From Pseudomonadales bacterium (lineage in GTDB: Bacteria > Pseudomonadota > Gammaproteobacteria > Pseudomonadales > Azotimanducaceae): 64,000 nt of DNA. The notes under the pieces are model-generated. The model saw only the letters and a list, made by a program, of their open reading frames with translations. It was not told the DNA's origin and searched no databases. The stretch lies in NCBI GenBank assembly GCA_030749725.1, contig JASMJM010000135.1, forward strand, positions 1 to 64,000, written 5' to 3'. Both the position numbers and the translations under genes were made by a program. Positions 52,910 through 62,808 of the stretch are shown piece by piece (within the stretch, counting starts at the first letter, position 1; each line of letters starts with the position of its first letter).

Positions 52910-53281
52910 ATGAAGAAGAACCTAGTTGGTCTAGTAGTCGTCATGTTGGTTAGTGCATGTGCATCCATGTTCAACACAGGGCCGAACGTAAGCGGTACCT
53001 GGAATGTGGCTATCGACACTCAGGGGGGAGTGCTCGAGCGTTCCTTAGAACTGATACAGGACGGTGATCAGTTGACGGGTACTTACAATACGCAGGCGGG
53101 ACCTGTGCCTATAAAGGGGACCTTTTCCGACAACAGCATCAGTTTCAAATTGACCATCGAGATACAGGGACAATCTGTGGAACTGAGCTATGCTGCCACA
53201 GTTGAAGGCGACAAGATCAGCGGCACCGTGAATGCGGGCGACTTTGGATCGATTCCCTTCACCGGGACGCGTCAGCAGTAG
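52910..53281 (+). CDS. Small lipoprotein, beta-barrel-like, unknown function
   Basis: A 123-aa protein starting at ATG 52910 (a frame from 52841 exists). MKKNLVGLVVVMLVSAC ends in a lipobox with Cys17. The mature part is made of alternating strands with G-D and T-G turns (SGTWNVAIDTQGG, GDKISGTVNAGDFGS), as in lipocalin or META-like barrels. I do not recognise a family. AGAGGACAGG lies upstream. It is probably an envelope protein and may be co-transcribed with the VOC gene. Confidence 0.68.
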   Translation: MKKNLVGLVVVMLVSACASMFNTGPNVSGTWNVAIDTQGGVLERSLELIQDGDQLTGTYNTQAGPVPIKGTFSDNSISFKLTIEIQGQSVELSYAATVEGDKISGTVNAGDFGSIPFTGTRQQ

Positions 53282-53791
53282 CGCCAGCAATACGAGCGGG
53301 CGAATCTGGCCTGCAGGGATTTCTCTAAATGCTATCCACTCGTGCGCCTGAACAGAACAAGATCAAGCAGAGACGTGATTACGAATAACACGAGAGCAAG
53401 CAATACTCGTGCATCACCGGGGTTGTAGAGAGCCTCCACAGGCGAGGGTGCTGTCCACGACAGTAATCCTATCGTCATGCCGTTCTGAAGAGACAGGTTT
53501 GCTGCTGATTTCAATCATGTCCTTGCGATGGCGCATGTTCATCCAGCAGCGCTTCCAGCTTCGCGACACGGTCCCGCTGTTGGGCAGGTCGACGCCATTC
53601 ATTACAGGATCGGTTGGTAGCCGCAATCCGGGAAAACGCAATATACAGGGCAGCGCGATTGACTGGTGCAGGCATCCCGGAGCCCCGGAATTAGGCTCAC
53701 TTGACTAGCATCAGGTGTATTGGATTCTATCCTTGACAGGTTGACAGAATCGTAGTTTATTGATTTTAGCCGCAATCTCCCCAGGTGTAGT
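53282..53791. other. Mostly non-coding stretch with possible gene remnants
   Basis: About 510 bases between the lipoprotein and the cytochrome. On the minus strand, a frame ending near 53519 reads RVAKLEALLDEHAPSQGHD, like the C-terminus of a sulfatase. A 60-codon frame at 53332-53514 follows it and ends in a membrane-segment-like run (RVLLALVLFVITSLLDLVLF). Neither has a clear start or a strong family match, so both may be relics. AGGTG just before 53792 is the ribosome-binding site of the cytochrome. Confidence 0.35.
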
Positions 53792-55888
53792 ATGGAAAAC
53801 AATCACGTAACTGACCGAACTCGCATCAATCGTGTCGACGAGTGGAAATCTCGTCTGGCAATCTTCGTATCTGGCCTGCTAGTCTTTGAGCTGATCTCAG
53901 GCCTTTCCATCTGGCTACTGCCGTTCAGCATACCCAACCAGATCCTGGTGATCATGCACACGGTGGTGGGGGTCCTCTTCCTCGTCCCGTTTCTGATCTA
54001 TCAGGGGCGTCACTGGTTGATCTATCGCGACCGACTGTGGTCGCACTTTATGGTCACTGGGTACGTGGCGTTTGCAGCCGTGGCGCTCAACGCCGTCTCC
54101 GGTCTGATCCTCGCCGTGCAGGCCGTCTTCGGGACCGCGATCTCCTACACCTGGGACACGGTACACATCATTACCTCTCTGGTGGTCCTGGCCTTCCTGG
54201 CCCCACATGTGGCACTTCTGTATGGCCGCGACCGCAAAGGCCGATCAGAGGAGGGGCAGCAGGTACTGGCCGCTGAGAAGCACTGGACTAAGGGGGTCCT
54301 GGCATGGTCGGTCAGCTGCTTCGTGGCCCTGGCGGCCCTCACCTGGCTCTATCAGCCAGTCGTTTGGGATAACGAATTTCCCGAAGGCTACACGATCGAG
54401 GAGGGCAAGACTCCATTCAGCCCGAGCCTCGCCAACACCACCACTGGGGGCGCTTACGACGATCGCTCCCTGACCGATAGCAAGAGCTGCGGCAGCAGTC
54501 GCTGCCACGAAGAGATCTACGACGAATGGGCGGTCAGCGCACATCGATGGTCCTCCATGGATCCTGCCTTTCAGGTGATTCAAGAGGTGATGGCCAAGCA
54601 AAACGGCCCGGACAGCACCCGTTACTGCGGCGGCTGCCACGACCCCGCCTCTCTCTTCGCCGGTACCAAGAATGTCCTCACTGAAGATCTTTCCAGCGTC
54701 CGCGGCTACGACGAGGGCGTCTCCTGTCTGGTGTGCCACTCCATCCGCGAGACCGACCTCAAAGGGAACGCAAATTACCTCATCGCCCAGCCGGAACGCT
54801 ACCTTTTCGAGGTGAGCGAAGGGGCCACCGCCAAGTTCGTCTCGGATTTCCTGATCCGCTCCTATCCGCAGAAGCACCTGGACGTATTCTCCAAGCGACT
54901 CTTCAAGACTCCGGAGTATTGCGCGGCCTGCCACAAGCAATTCATCGACGAGGAGGTAAACGAGGTCGGCTGGGTACAGCTCCAGAACCAATTCGACAAC
55001 TGGCGCAAGAGTAAGTGGAACCCGGAGGGAGAGCCGGACAAGGTGGTTGAATGCCGGGAATGCCACATGCCGCTGCAGGACTCGAACGATCCAGCCGCCG
55101 GCGACGACCTCGACAACAATCGCAACAGCGAAGACGGCAAGCACCGGGACCATCGCTTCATCGCCGCCAACACGTTGATACCCCAGTTGCTCGAACTGCC
55201 TGGCTGGGAGGAGCACCGCGATCTGACCGAAGCATGGCTGCAGGGCAAACGCAACATCCCGGAGATCGAGGACAAGTGGAGCGCAGGGCCGGCCGTTTCG
55301 ATCGAGATCCAGTCCAAGGACGTAGTCCGGCCGGGAGAGAAGCTGGATATCAGCGTGGTCATCTCAAATAATAAGGTTGGCCACGACTTCCCGACAGGTC
55401 CCCTCGATATCATCCAGTCCTGGATCCATCTGGAAGTGCAGGACGACAGCGGCACGACGTTGCTGGCCAGTGGTGCAGTGGATGAGGATCACTTCATCGA
55501 ACCCGGTGCGTTCATGTTCAAGGCGGAACCGGTGGATCGGTATGGCAATCTGATCGATCGACACAACCTTTGGGAGATGGTGGGGGTGCGATACCGACGT
55601 GCCCTGTTCCCCGGCTTCAGCGACGTAGCCCGTTACAGTGTCATCTGCCCGTCGACCGCGGAGCGTGATCCGGCGCCCGACGAGGAGAAAACGGAACGCG
55701 TTATCAAGAGTGACTTCACCGTAGATGCACCACCGGCTGGCGGCACACTACGGGTGCGGGCGTCCCTCGACTACCGCAAGATCGACCAGTACCTGATGAA
55801 CTTCGCCTTCGGCGAGGATACTGAGCTCACGGCACCCGTGGTAACGATGTCCGTCGACGAGAAGACGATCAGAATAGAGGAGGGCTAG
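53792..55888 (+). CDS. Membrane-anchored multihaem cytochrome c (c554-like)
   Basis: A 698-aa protein. Residues of about 20-150 hold four membrane segments with His residues (VIMHTVVGVLFLVPFLIY, WDTVHIITSLVVLAFLAPH), possibly binding haem b. A fifth segment follows near residue 175. The periplasmic part carries five haem-c motifs: an unusual CX4CH (CGSSRCH), then CGGCH, CLVCH, CAACH and CRECH. The segment EEIYDEWAVSAHRWSSMDP is typical of c554/NrfA-like proteins. A beta-sandwich C-terminal domain ends the chain. The gene abuts the following ASPIC/UnbV gene with no gap. It probably transfers electrons between the quinone pool and the periplasm. Confidence 0.85.
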   Translation: MENNHVTDRTRINRVDEWKSRLAIFVSGLLVFELISGLSIWLLPFSIPNQILVIMHTVVGVLFLVPFLIYQGRHWLIYRDRLWSHFMVTGYVAFAAVALNAVSGLILAVQAVFGTAISYTWDTVHIITSLVVLAFLAPHVALLYGRDRKGRSEEGQQVLAAEKHWTKGVLAWSVSCFVALAALTWLYQPVVWDNEFPEGYTIEEGKTPFSPSLANTTTGGAYDDRSLTDSKSCGSSRCHEEIYDEWAVSAHRWSSMDPAFQVIQEVMAKQNGPDSTRYCGGCHDPASLFAGTKNVLTEDLSSVRGYDEGVSCLVCHSIRETDLKGNANYLIAQPERYLFEVSEGATAKFVSDFLIRSYPQKHLDVFSKRLFKTPEYCAACHKQFIDEEVNEVGWVQLQNQFDNWRKSKWNPEGEPDKVVECRECHMPLQDSNDPAAGDDLDNNRNSEDGKHRDHRFIAANTLIPQLLELPGWEEHRDLTEAWLQGKRNIPEIEDKWSAGPAVSIEIQSKDVVRPGEKLDISVVISNNKVGHDFPTGPLDIIQSWIHLEVQDDSGTTLLASGAVDEDHFIEPGAFMFKAEPVDRYGNLIDRHNLWEMVGVRYRRALFPGFSDVARYSVICPSTAERDPAPDEEKTERVIKSDFTVDAPPAGGTLRVRASLDYRKIDQYLMNFAFGEDTELTAPVVTMSVDEKTIRIEEG

Positions 55889-58549
55889 GTGTCCCGGCGG
55901 ATCCGGTTGATCTGGACCACCTCGATCGTCTGTACGTTCTTCGTCCTAATCGCAACCTTCCTCCTCCTGCAATGGCAGGAGGAGGACGCCCCTTACGTAG
56001 CCGGTCAGGAACAGGAGGGTATCACCCGAAGTCTCGATCGCAGTCTCCAGCGGGCGTCCTCTGACATCCGATTCACGGAAGTCACCGAGCAGGCAGGCAT
56101 CCGTTTCGAGCACTTCCCGTTCACTCGCACCAGCCAGCTTCCGGAGGACATGGGATCGGGCGTCGCCTGGGGGGACTACGACGGTGACGGACTCGCCGAT
56201 CTCTTCCTGGTCAATTTCGCTGCACCTGTGGGCGTCTCCGAGGCGGAGATGGCGGCCGGAGCTGTCACCGATCGGCTCTATCGCAACCGAGGCGACGGCA
56301 CTTTCAAGGACGTGACCGAATCCACCGGTGTAGGCGCCGCACACCGGGGAATGGCAGCGGCCTGGGGAGACTTCGACGCAGACGGCGACCTCGACCTGTT
56401 CACGACCTCCTGGGGAGAAAACCTGCTGTGGGAAAACCTCGGAGGAACGTTCCGCGACGTGACGGCGAAGGCCGGCCTAGGTGGCGAGGGGTACTGGGCC
56501 GGAGCGGCCTGGGCGGACTTCGACCAGGACGGCGACCTGGATCTTTACGTCTGCGGTTATGTGCAGTACCTGCCGGAGGAGCCCGGCTCCAGCCGAACGC
56601 TGGCAGGAGACGCGCAATTCCCCTATACGCTCAACCCGTCGTCCTACGCACCTCATTCGAATCGTTTCTACGTTAACCGGGGCGATGGCACCTTTGACGA
56701 ACTGGCGGAGAGCGCCGGTGTCCTCGGTGAGAACGGCCGCAGCCTGGCTGCAGCCTGGGCGGACTTCGACCAGGACGGTCTTCCCGACCTCTACGTAGCC
56801 AACGACGTATCAGACAACATGCTTTTCCGGAACCGCGGGGACGGCACGTTCGAGAATGTCAGCTACCAGGCGTTGGTGGCCGACTACCGCGGCTCCATGG
56901 GAATCGCCGTCGGTGACTGGGACGGTGATCTGGACCTCGATCTGTTTATCACCCACTGGATAGCCCAGGAGAATGCGCTCTACTCCAATCTGACCTTCGA
57001 TCTCAAAGAGGTGGAAGGGTCATCGGGGGCGCTACTCTTCGAGGATGCAGCCGATCGCGTCGGTCTCGGCCAGATCGCCCTCGATATGATCGGCTGGGGA
57101 ACGGCCTTCGCCGATCTTGACAGCGATGGCTGGCTGGACCTCTTCGTCGCCAATGGCAGCACCTTTCAGCGTAGAGACAATCCCGCCCTGCTCGTCCCAA
57201 TGGATCCCCACATCTACTGGAACCAGGGCGCCACACAAGGCTTTTATGAGGTAGGCGAAACGGCCGGTATTCGCACCAATCCACCCGGCGGAGCTCGCGG
57301 TGCGGCCTTCGCCGATTACGATCGGGACGGTGATCTCGATTTGGCGATCGTGCGGCTCGGAGGGAAAGCTCGTCTGCTACGCAACGACTCGGATGGTGGC
57401 CATTGGGTGGCTCTCCGTCTTCAGGCGATGTCCGGTCACCCCTCGGGACTCGGTGCACGCATCACGGTACACGCCGGTGACCGAGCACAGCTACGCGAGG
57501 CAGGATCCGGTGCGTCCTATCTCTCACAGAACCACTCGGACGTGGTTGTGGGGCTCGGCTCCGCAACCCGCATCAACCGCCTCGAGATCACCTGGCCGGG
57601 CGGCAGCCAGCAGGTCTGGCAAGATCTTGCTGTCGATCAGATATTTAGCGTCGTAGAAGGGGGCGAGCCCCAGGTGATCGCTTCCGCCGACTCCACTGCG
57701 GGAGACGCCTCGGCCACTGACGCTCAGTCAGCCGGTCGCAGTGCCGCACCGCGCCGAATCTCGAACGTTTCGAATCACGCATTGGTGGCGGACCTCTCCT
57801 CGAACCTGAGCCAGGAGCAGAAGATCCGATTCTGGGAGCTTCGTAAGAGCGCCGGTCGCCTGTTCGGAAATGGCAAGTGGGCTGAGGCAGCGGATCTGTT
57901 CGAACAGATGATCCAATTGGAACCCAGCCACAAGGACGCCCTTTACTATCGCGGTAACTCCCTGCTCGAGCTCGAACGCTATGCCGAGGCGAAATCAAGC
58001 TGGGAGCGACTGATCGAGGTAAATCCAGTCAGCTCAAGAGCCTGGGTCCAGATGGGGATTCTGCACGCTCTACCCGCCGCGACGGAAGTCTACGATCTGG
58101 AGGCGGCAGCCACCGCATTCGAGAAAGCCCACCAGATCAATCGGGAGGAAAGCCGCCCGCTGGTGCTCTGGGGGGAAGCGGCCGTCGCCCTCGGCAGGGC
58201 TGAGCTAGCCGCAAGGGTACTCGCGTCCGCTTACCGGATGAACCCGCGAGCCACCTCCGCCCTTTACCTGAGCGCCTACGTTTCGTGGAAACGCGGGGAT
58301 GCAGATCAAAGCCAGGAACTCCTCAGGCGTGCCCATCGCTCCTTTCAAGCACCCGAGTCCGCCGGCGGGCTAATCGGCGAGGGCGACACGCGATCCGCTT
58401 TGATGGCGGAGACGCGCAAAAAGGCTGCCCAACGCAGGCTCTTTTCCGGGTGCCTTGAGGATCTCCGTCAGGCCGAACCACCGCTGGTACCGGATCTGGT
58501 CTTCTCCTGTGTCGATCGCGCCCGGGCAGAGCTGCCCCAGCCCGACTGA
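55889..58549 (+). CDS. FG-GAP/VCBS repeat, ASPIC-UnbV and TPR protein
   Basis: An 886-aa protein from a GTG start directly after the cytochrome stop. An N-terminal membrane anchor is followed by at least seven calcium-binding propeller repeats (DYDGDGLADLFLVN, DFDADGDLDLF, DFDQDGDLDLYVCG, DLDSDGWLDLFVANG, DYDRDGDLDLAIVR). The ASPIC-UnbV domain (GSGASYLSQNHSDVVVGLGS) is next, and a C-terminal TPR array runs from about residue 650. It lies outside the cytoplasm. It may bind partners or surfaces. The pairing with a multihaem cytochrome suggests shared function, but none is established. Confidence 0.87.
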   Translation: MSRRIRLIWTTSIVCTFFVLIATFLLLQWQEEDAPYVAGQEQEGITRSLDRSLQRASSDIRFTEVTEQAGIRFEHFPFTRTSQLPEDMGSGVAWGDYDGDGLADLFLVNFAAPVGVSEAEMAAGAVTDRLYRNRGDGTFKDVTESTGVGAAHRGMAAAWGDFDADGDLDLFTTSWGENLLWENLGGTFRDVTAKAGLGGEGYWAGAAWADFDQDGDLDLYVCGYVQYLPEEPGSSRTLAGDAQFPYTLNPSSYAPHSNRFYVNRGDGTFDELAESAGVLGENGRSLAAAWADFDQDGLPDLYVANDVSDNMLFRNRGDGTFENVSYQALVADYRGSMGIAVGDWDGDLDLDLFITHWIAQENALYSNLTFDLKEVEGSSGALLFEDAADRVGLGQIALDMIGWGTAFADLDSDGWLDLFVANGSTFQRRDNPALLVPMDPHIYWNQGATQGFYEVGETAGIRTNPPGGARGAAFADYDRDGDLDLAIVRLGGKARLLRNDSDGGHWVALRLQAMSGHPSGLGARITVHAGDRAQLREAGSGASYLSQNHSDVVVGLGSATRINRLEITWPGGSQQVWQDLAVDQIFSVVEGGEPQVIASADSTAGDASATDAQSAGRSAAPRRISNVSNHALVADLSSNLSQEQKIRFWELRKSAGRLFGNGKWAEAADLFEQMIQLEPSHKDALYYRGNSLLELERYAEAKSSWERLIEVNPVSSRAWVQMGILHALPAATEVYDLEAAATAFEKAHQINREESRPLVLWGEAAVALGRAELAARVLASAYRMNPRATSALYLSAYVSWKRGDADQSQELLRRAHRSFQAPESAGGLIGEGDTRSALMAETRKKAAQRRLFSGCLEDLRQAEPPLVPDLVFSCVDRARAELPQPD

Positions 58550-58617
58550 AACGCGCAGATGATGCACTTCGCATCGAACTTTAGGCATTAAGCGTTCGAA
58601 TGCGACAGGTCCACGTA

Positions 58618-60711
58618 CTACCAGATGGACACCCGTTCTTCGGGTGGGAGATAGAGTGCATCTCCTTCCTTAACGTCAAACGCGCTATACCACTCATCCA
58701 CATTTCGTACCACACCGTTGACACGGAATTCAAGCGGCGAGTGGGGATCAGATTTCAAGCGCTGCAAGGTCGTTTCCGCTCGCACCTTGGTACGCCAGGA
58801 TTGCGCATAGGACAAGAAGAATCGTTTAGCGGCTGACATGCCGTCAATTACCGGCGCTTCTGCCCCCTCAAGGGATAACCGATAGGCGTGATAGGCGACG
58901 GACACCCCTCCCAAGTCGCCGATGTTTTCGCCCATGGTGAATTTGCCATCCACGAAGTTATCCGCTACGGCTTCGTAGCTGCTGTATTGCTCCCCCAGTC
59001 GCGCCGTCCTCGTCTCGAATGATTTGCGATCGCTTTCCGTCCACCAATTGCGCTTGACGCCATTGGCATCGGACTTGGATCCCTGGTCGTCGAAGCCATG
59101 ACCCATCTCATGACCAATAACAGCCCCGATTGATCCGTAGTTAACCGCTGCATCGGCATTGGGATCAAATTACGGGGCCTCCAGAATCGCTGCGGGAAAT
59201 ACGATTTCATTGAAGGATGCATTGTAGTAGGCGTTGACGGTCTGAGGCATCATGAACCATTCGTCTCGGTCCGTCGGTCGCTTCAACCGGGCAACATCGT
59301 AATCCTCAAAAAACTTGCTGATGCGCCGTGCGTTTCCAAACAAATCGTTGCGCTCGATAACAATCGCGCTGAGATCCAGCCACTGATCCGGGTAACCGAT
59401 CTTGGGTCGAAAAGTGGCCAGTTTCCTTCGCGCTTCTACCTTAGTTTCTTCTCCCATCCACTCCAGCGCATCTATTCGCTCCCGATACGCGGTCCGCAAG
59501 AATTCCACCAGCTCGTCCATCCGGGCTTTTGACGATTCCGGAAAGTGACGCTTGACGTATACCTGCCCGAGCGCCTCGCCAAGACCTGTCTTGGCACCGA
59601 CCCGGGCGACTCCTCGTTTCCACCTTGCCAGTTGCTGCTGCTGACCTCTCAGCACTTTGCCCCAAAACTCAAAGTTCGCATCATCGATCGCCGCGGACAG
59701 AAGACTCGCGTTATTTGAGATCGAGTGATAAGTAAGGTAGGTTTTCCATACGCTGAGAGGTTCGCTGTTGATGAGTTCGATAAGCGGATTGATGGTATCG
59801 GGATGGTTAACATTGACCTCCTCCAGATCATGGACATTCGCTGCTGACAGAAACAGATCCCAATTGAAGTTGCCGTAATCTTGCTTCAGCTGGGAGACGG
59901 ACGTCGGGTTGAACGTTTTATCACGGTCTCTGCGGTCAGCCCGGACCCACTGATATCCGGCAATTTTGGTTTCCAGCGCGAGGATCTGCTCAGCTTTTGG
60001 GTTGCTCGCTTCGATCGCCGCGAAGTCCAGCATCCGCGCAATATGGTTTTTGTAGGCTTCACGAATGCCCTTAAACTGTTCAGTATCATCCAGGTAGTAG
60101 TCCCGGTCCGGTAAACCCATGCCGCCAAGGCCTACGTTGAAATTGAATCGATCCGGGTTTCTTGGGTCGATTCCCAGTCCAGTAGCCAACGGACTGATGC
60201 CGTTGACATAGTAGAGCTGACCGAATTCTGCCGTTAGTTCGGCTACGTTGGAAATGCCTGCAATACGATCAAGATCGGGTTGCAGCGGCTTGATCCCCAG
60301 TTCATTCACAGTCACCGTGTCCATCCAACTGGCGTAATAGTCACCAACCTTTTGTTCCGGAGAGCCCTTGCTGCCACCACCTGCTCCCAGTTCTTCGATA
60401 ATTGCTTTGACCCTCCCTTCAGCCCGTTCGTGGACGATAAGAGAAACACCATAGCTGGTCCTTTCCTCCGGGATCTCGTGCGCCGCAAGCCAATTGCCAT
60501 TGGCATGGCTATAGAAATCATCGCCGGGATTCACAGTCTCGTTCCTGGCATCAAGATCCACTCCCCAGGACCCATAGACTGGTTTGCTCTGACCGGCCTC
60601 ATCGGGTGGACTCGTCACTTCAGTCTGTCTTACTGTCCGCTCGTTGTCGCAAGCTGCGAGAACGAATACCAACAACATTAGGGTTACTTTACTCTTAAGC
60701 ATATGCCTCAT
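58618..60711 (-). pseudogene. M13-family (neprilysin-like) metallopeptidase interrupted by TAA
   Basis: A secreted zinc endopeptidase with a lipobox (LVFVLAAC). The ATG at 60711 has GGAG upstream. The frame contains VNAYYNASFNEIVFPAAIL, then an in-frame TAA at 59170-59172 where family members have an aromatic residue. Translation in the same frame then continues FDPNADAAVNYGSIGAVIG-HEMGHGFDDQG, with the catalytic HExxH, and GENIGDLGG to a stop at 58618. Restored length is 697 codons, normal for M13. A one-base substitution thus removes the whole active site. Readthrough is unlikely for TAA. Confidence 0.9.
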
Positions 60712-60875
60712 TTTTTCTCCAAGAGGGAAACCGATCGCCCCTGATTTATGACTCTCCATCACACCTGTTGCTGTCACCAAAATATCAGACTGAAACTATC
60801 CATGGAAGAGAAGATCATCTCTCTCAGAGTCAATGGGGTCCGCACTGGAAACGTCAATCAGACCCGATGTGTGTC

Positions 60876-61604
60876 TTACAGTTCTCGTCGGGCTGCGTCT
60901 ATCCACTCCCTATGGGACTTTGTGTAGAACTTTGGGGAATTTGCTGCAGTTGTTATGATCTCATTGAAAAGCGTATCAGCCAAACTGTTGCGACCACGCT
61001 TCTTGCACAACAGTGCATACCTGTATTTTGCTTCCGGGCCGGGATAGTAATTGGCGACCGCCTCATATTCGTCAAGAGCGTCATCAATCTTATCCAGTTG
61101 CTCCAGTGCCCTGGCATACAGTAGGTGACCTGACGAGGACTTGTGATCCGGATTGGCTGCGATCAGAAGATCCAGAGTCGATAGAACTCGACTGAAATCA
61201 CCGTTACCAAACAGAGCCTGTGCCAATCCCATAAGCAGTTTCGGGTCATCTTTGTATAATCCCTGCAGTGACGACTCGTAGATCTCTATGGCTTCGCCAA
61301 AGTGACCTTTTTCTGCACACTGCTCGGCCAACCGAATTGCATTATCGACATTATGGGTCATTTCTAACAGTTGAGCTGAGTGTCTCATATCCCGATTCGG
61401 ATCCAGTTTATCAGTCAACGTCTTGCCGGCGGTTCGTGCCGGCTTACCCAGCAACTCGGGTATCAATTCGACAATCGCATAGACGACGCAACCCACCAGG
61501 GGAAACATAACGATGAAATACAGCCACTTCGTATCCCTGCCGGACTTAACAACATGTACTGCAAAAGCTACCTGTATGATCACTGACAGAATGATTAATG
61601 GCAT
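60876..61604 (-). CDS. Membrane-anchored TPR protein with PLDc_N-like N-terminus
   Basis: A 242-aa protein. Residues of about 1-50 are two hydrophobic segments around KSGRDTKWLYFIVMFPLVGC, the PLDc_N pattern seen at the start of cardiolipin synthases and some regulators. A series of TPR-like helix pairs follows (EIYESSLQGLYKDDPKLLMG, HLLYARALEQLDKIDDALDE). It should hold a partner at the inner membrane. GGGGTGG precedes the ATG. The adjacent genes are unrelated in function. Confidence 0.78.
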   Translation of the reverse strand: MPLIILSVIIQVAFAVHVVKSGRDTKWLYFIVMFPLVGCVVYAIVELIPELLGKPARTAGKTLTDKLDPNRDMRHSAQLLEMTHNVDNAIRLAEQCAEKGHFGEAIEIYESSLQGLYKDDPKLLMGLAQALFGNGDFSRVLSTLDLLIAANPDHKSSSGHLLYARALEQLDKIDDALDEYEAVANYYPGPEAKYRYALLCKKRGRNSLADTLFNEIITTAANSPKFYTKSHREWIDAARREL

Positions 61605-61715
61605 TCAGCCACCCCGGAAGACAATTGCTGGATCTCGAGGAGGAGATCCTCAAGTATCGAGCACGTCGTCCCTGTGTGCTATCGTTAGCTGGAAGCTAAT
61701 AGAGATTGACCATCC

Positions 61716-62588
61716 TCACTCGAGTATGATGGTCTCACCCATGCCACCGCTATTGATCGACTCAGTTTTGGTTAACGAAGCGCCAACGATTTTCTTCACT
61801 TCCAGATTGGCAAGTCCATTGACTGCCTGGATGATCGTCATCGGCAGATCTCGCCAGGTCCCTTCGTTAAACTGAACAGTCCCGTCACCCGTCCAGACAT
61901 CGATGTTCTTCACGTCTGGCACCGGTGCGTTTCTGCTGGTACTCATCGTCAGATAATCAGCATCAGCTTCATCGGTGGTGCCGGTTCGACGGATATACTT
62001 CCAGTGAATCGAACCCTCACTGACAGAACCTGCCGAGGCCTGCTGACGAGATTGCAGTTCTTCCTGGCTGAGTTGCCGCATGTTATCGAGTGCGATCTCC
62101 ATGAACCTGTAGCCATACCAGCCTGCCACGCCGTGAGCACGGGTCCTGGTGATTCTCAACGGCTCGATATCGGCGTATACCTTCGACCATCCAATCCCCT
62201 CTCGTCCTGCAATAATGGGGTCCGTCAGGTTTTCCCAGATCACCGGCGCGAATTCACCGTGGATTTGTCGTTCCTTGCCGTTGAACGTAACCGGGAACGT
62301 CACCATGATGATTTCGTAAGTGCGACCGCCCCACATGCGCAGATCACCCACATTGTAGTTGGCCGAAACTGAGACGACCGGGTCGCCTCTCAATTCAAGA
62401 CCTTTTCCTTCCGGCAGTATCAGTTCCAACTGCTCCTTATCAGTTTCGAAACTAACGGCCAGGCTGGTGGTCGTTCGTGCGTAAACTCCATCACCGAACT
62501 GTTCCTTGGTCGCTTCGTTTTCGCCAAATGGCGAACCGAACTCTACCGGCATGATCCAGCCCTTCGATCGTGTTAGCAATTTTGCCAT
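61716..62588 (-). CDS. Acetoacetate decarboxylase (ADC)-fold protein
   Basis: A 290-aa protein. The ATG at 62588 has AGGGAG seven bases upstream. The ADC fold is shown by LELILPEGKGLELRGDPVVS, the region FAPVIWENLTDPIIAGREG and GWSKVYADI, where the Lys in SKV aligns with the Schiff-base Lys of ADC. Many relatives decarboxylate, dehydrate or aldol-cleave other keto acids, so the reaction is uncertain. The C-terminal half is longer than usual and ends with a strand-like tail. It lies near a CoA-transferase gene on the same strand. Confidence 0.82.
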   Translation of the reverse strand: MAKLLTRSKGWIMPVEFGSPFGENEATKEQFGDGVYARTTTSLAVSFETDKEQLELILPEGKGLELRGDPVVSVSANYNVGDLRMWGGRTYEIIMVTFPVTFNGKERQIHGEFAPVIWENLTDPIIAGREGIGWSKVYADIEPLRITRTRAHGVAGWYGYRFMEIALDNMRQLSQEELQSRQQASAGSVSEGSIHWKYIRRTGTTDEADADYLTMSTSRNAPVPDVKNIDVWTGDGTVQFNEGTWRDLPMTIIQAVNGLANLEVKKIVGASLTKTESINSGGMGETIILE

Positions 62589-62691
62589 GATTAATCTCCC
62601 TATCTCTGCAATCACGATTGCACTGGCTAAGGTGCAGGTTTCAGTCTGTTATGAGGTCCATAAAACTTCTGACGGCTGACGAGACTGGACT

Positions 62692-62808
62692 TCACGCCAA
62701 GACCGCAATGATCCTGTCGGCAGTCATTATTTGCTTGCCATAAACCCTTGTCAACGAATCCGAGGCGTCGACTGCATCGATTGCCAAGTGTGTGCCTGAG
62801 CGTTTTGC
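62692..62808 (-). pseudogene. Possible 3' remnant of an unrecognised gene beside the MITE
   Basis: The minus-strand frame immediately beyond the inverted-repeat element reads KRSGTHLAIDAVDASDSLTR and then TADRIIAVLA before a stop at 62692. The composition is protein-like, but I cannot name a family. It looks like the end of a gene whose upstream part is gone, perhaps through insertion and deletion at the element. Confidence 0.3.

Noticed and set aside
59170-59172. Recoded stop codon (selenocysteine or pyrrolysine) in the M13 peptidase
   Set aside because: The codon is TAA, which is not used for either, and the family has an aromatic residue there. A simple nonsense change or error is more likely.
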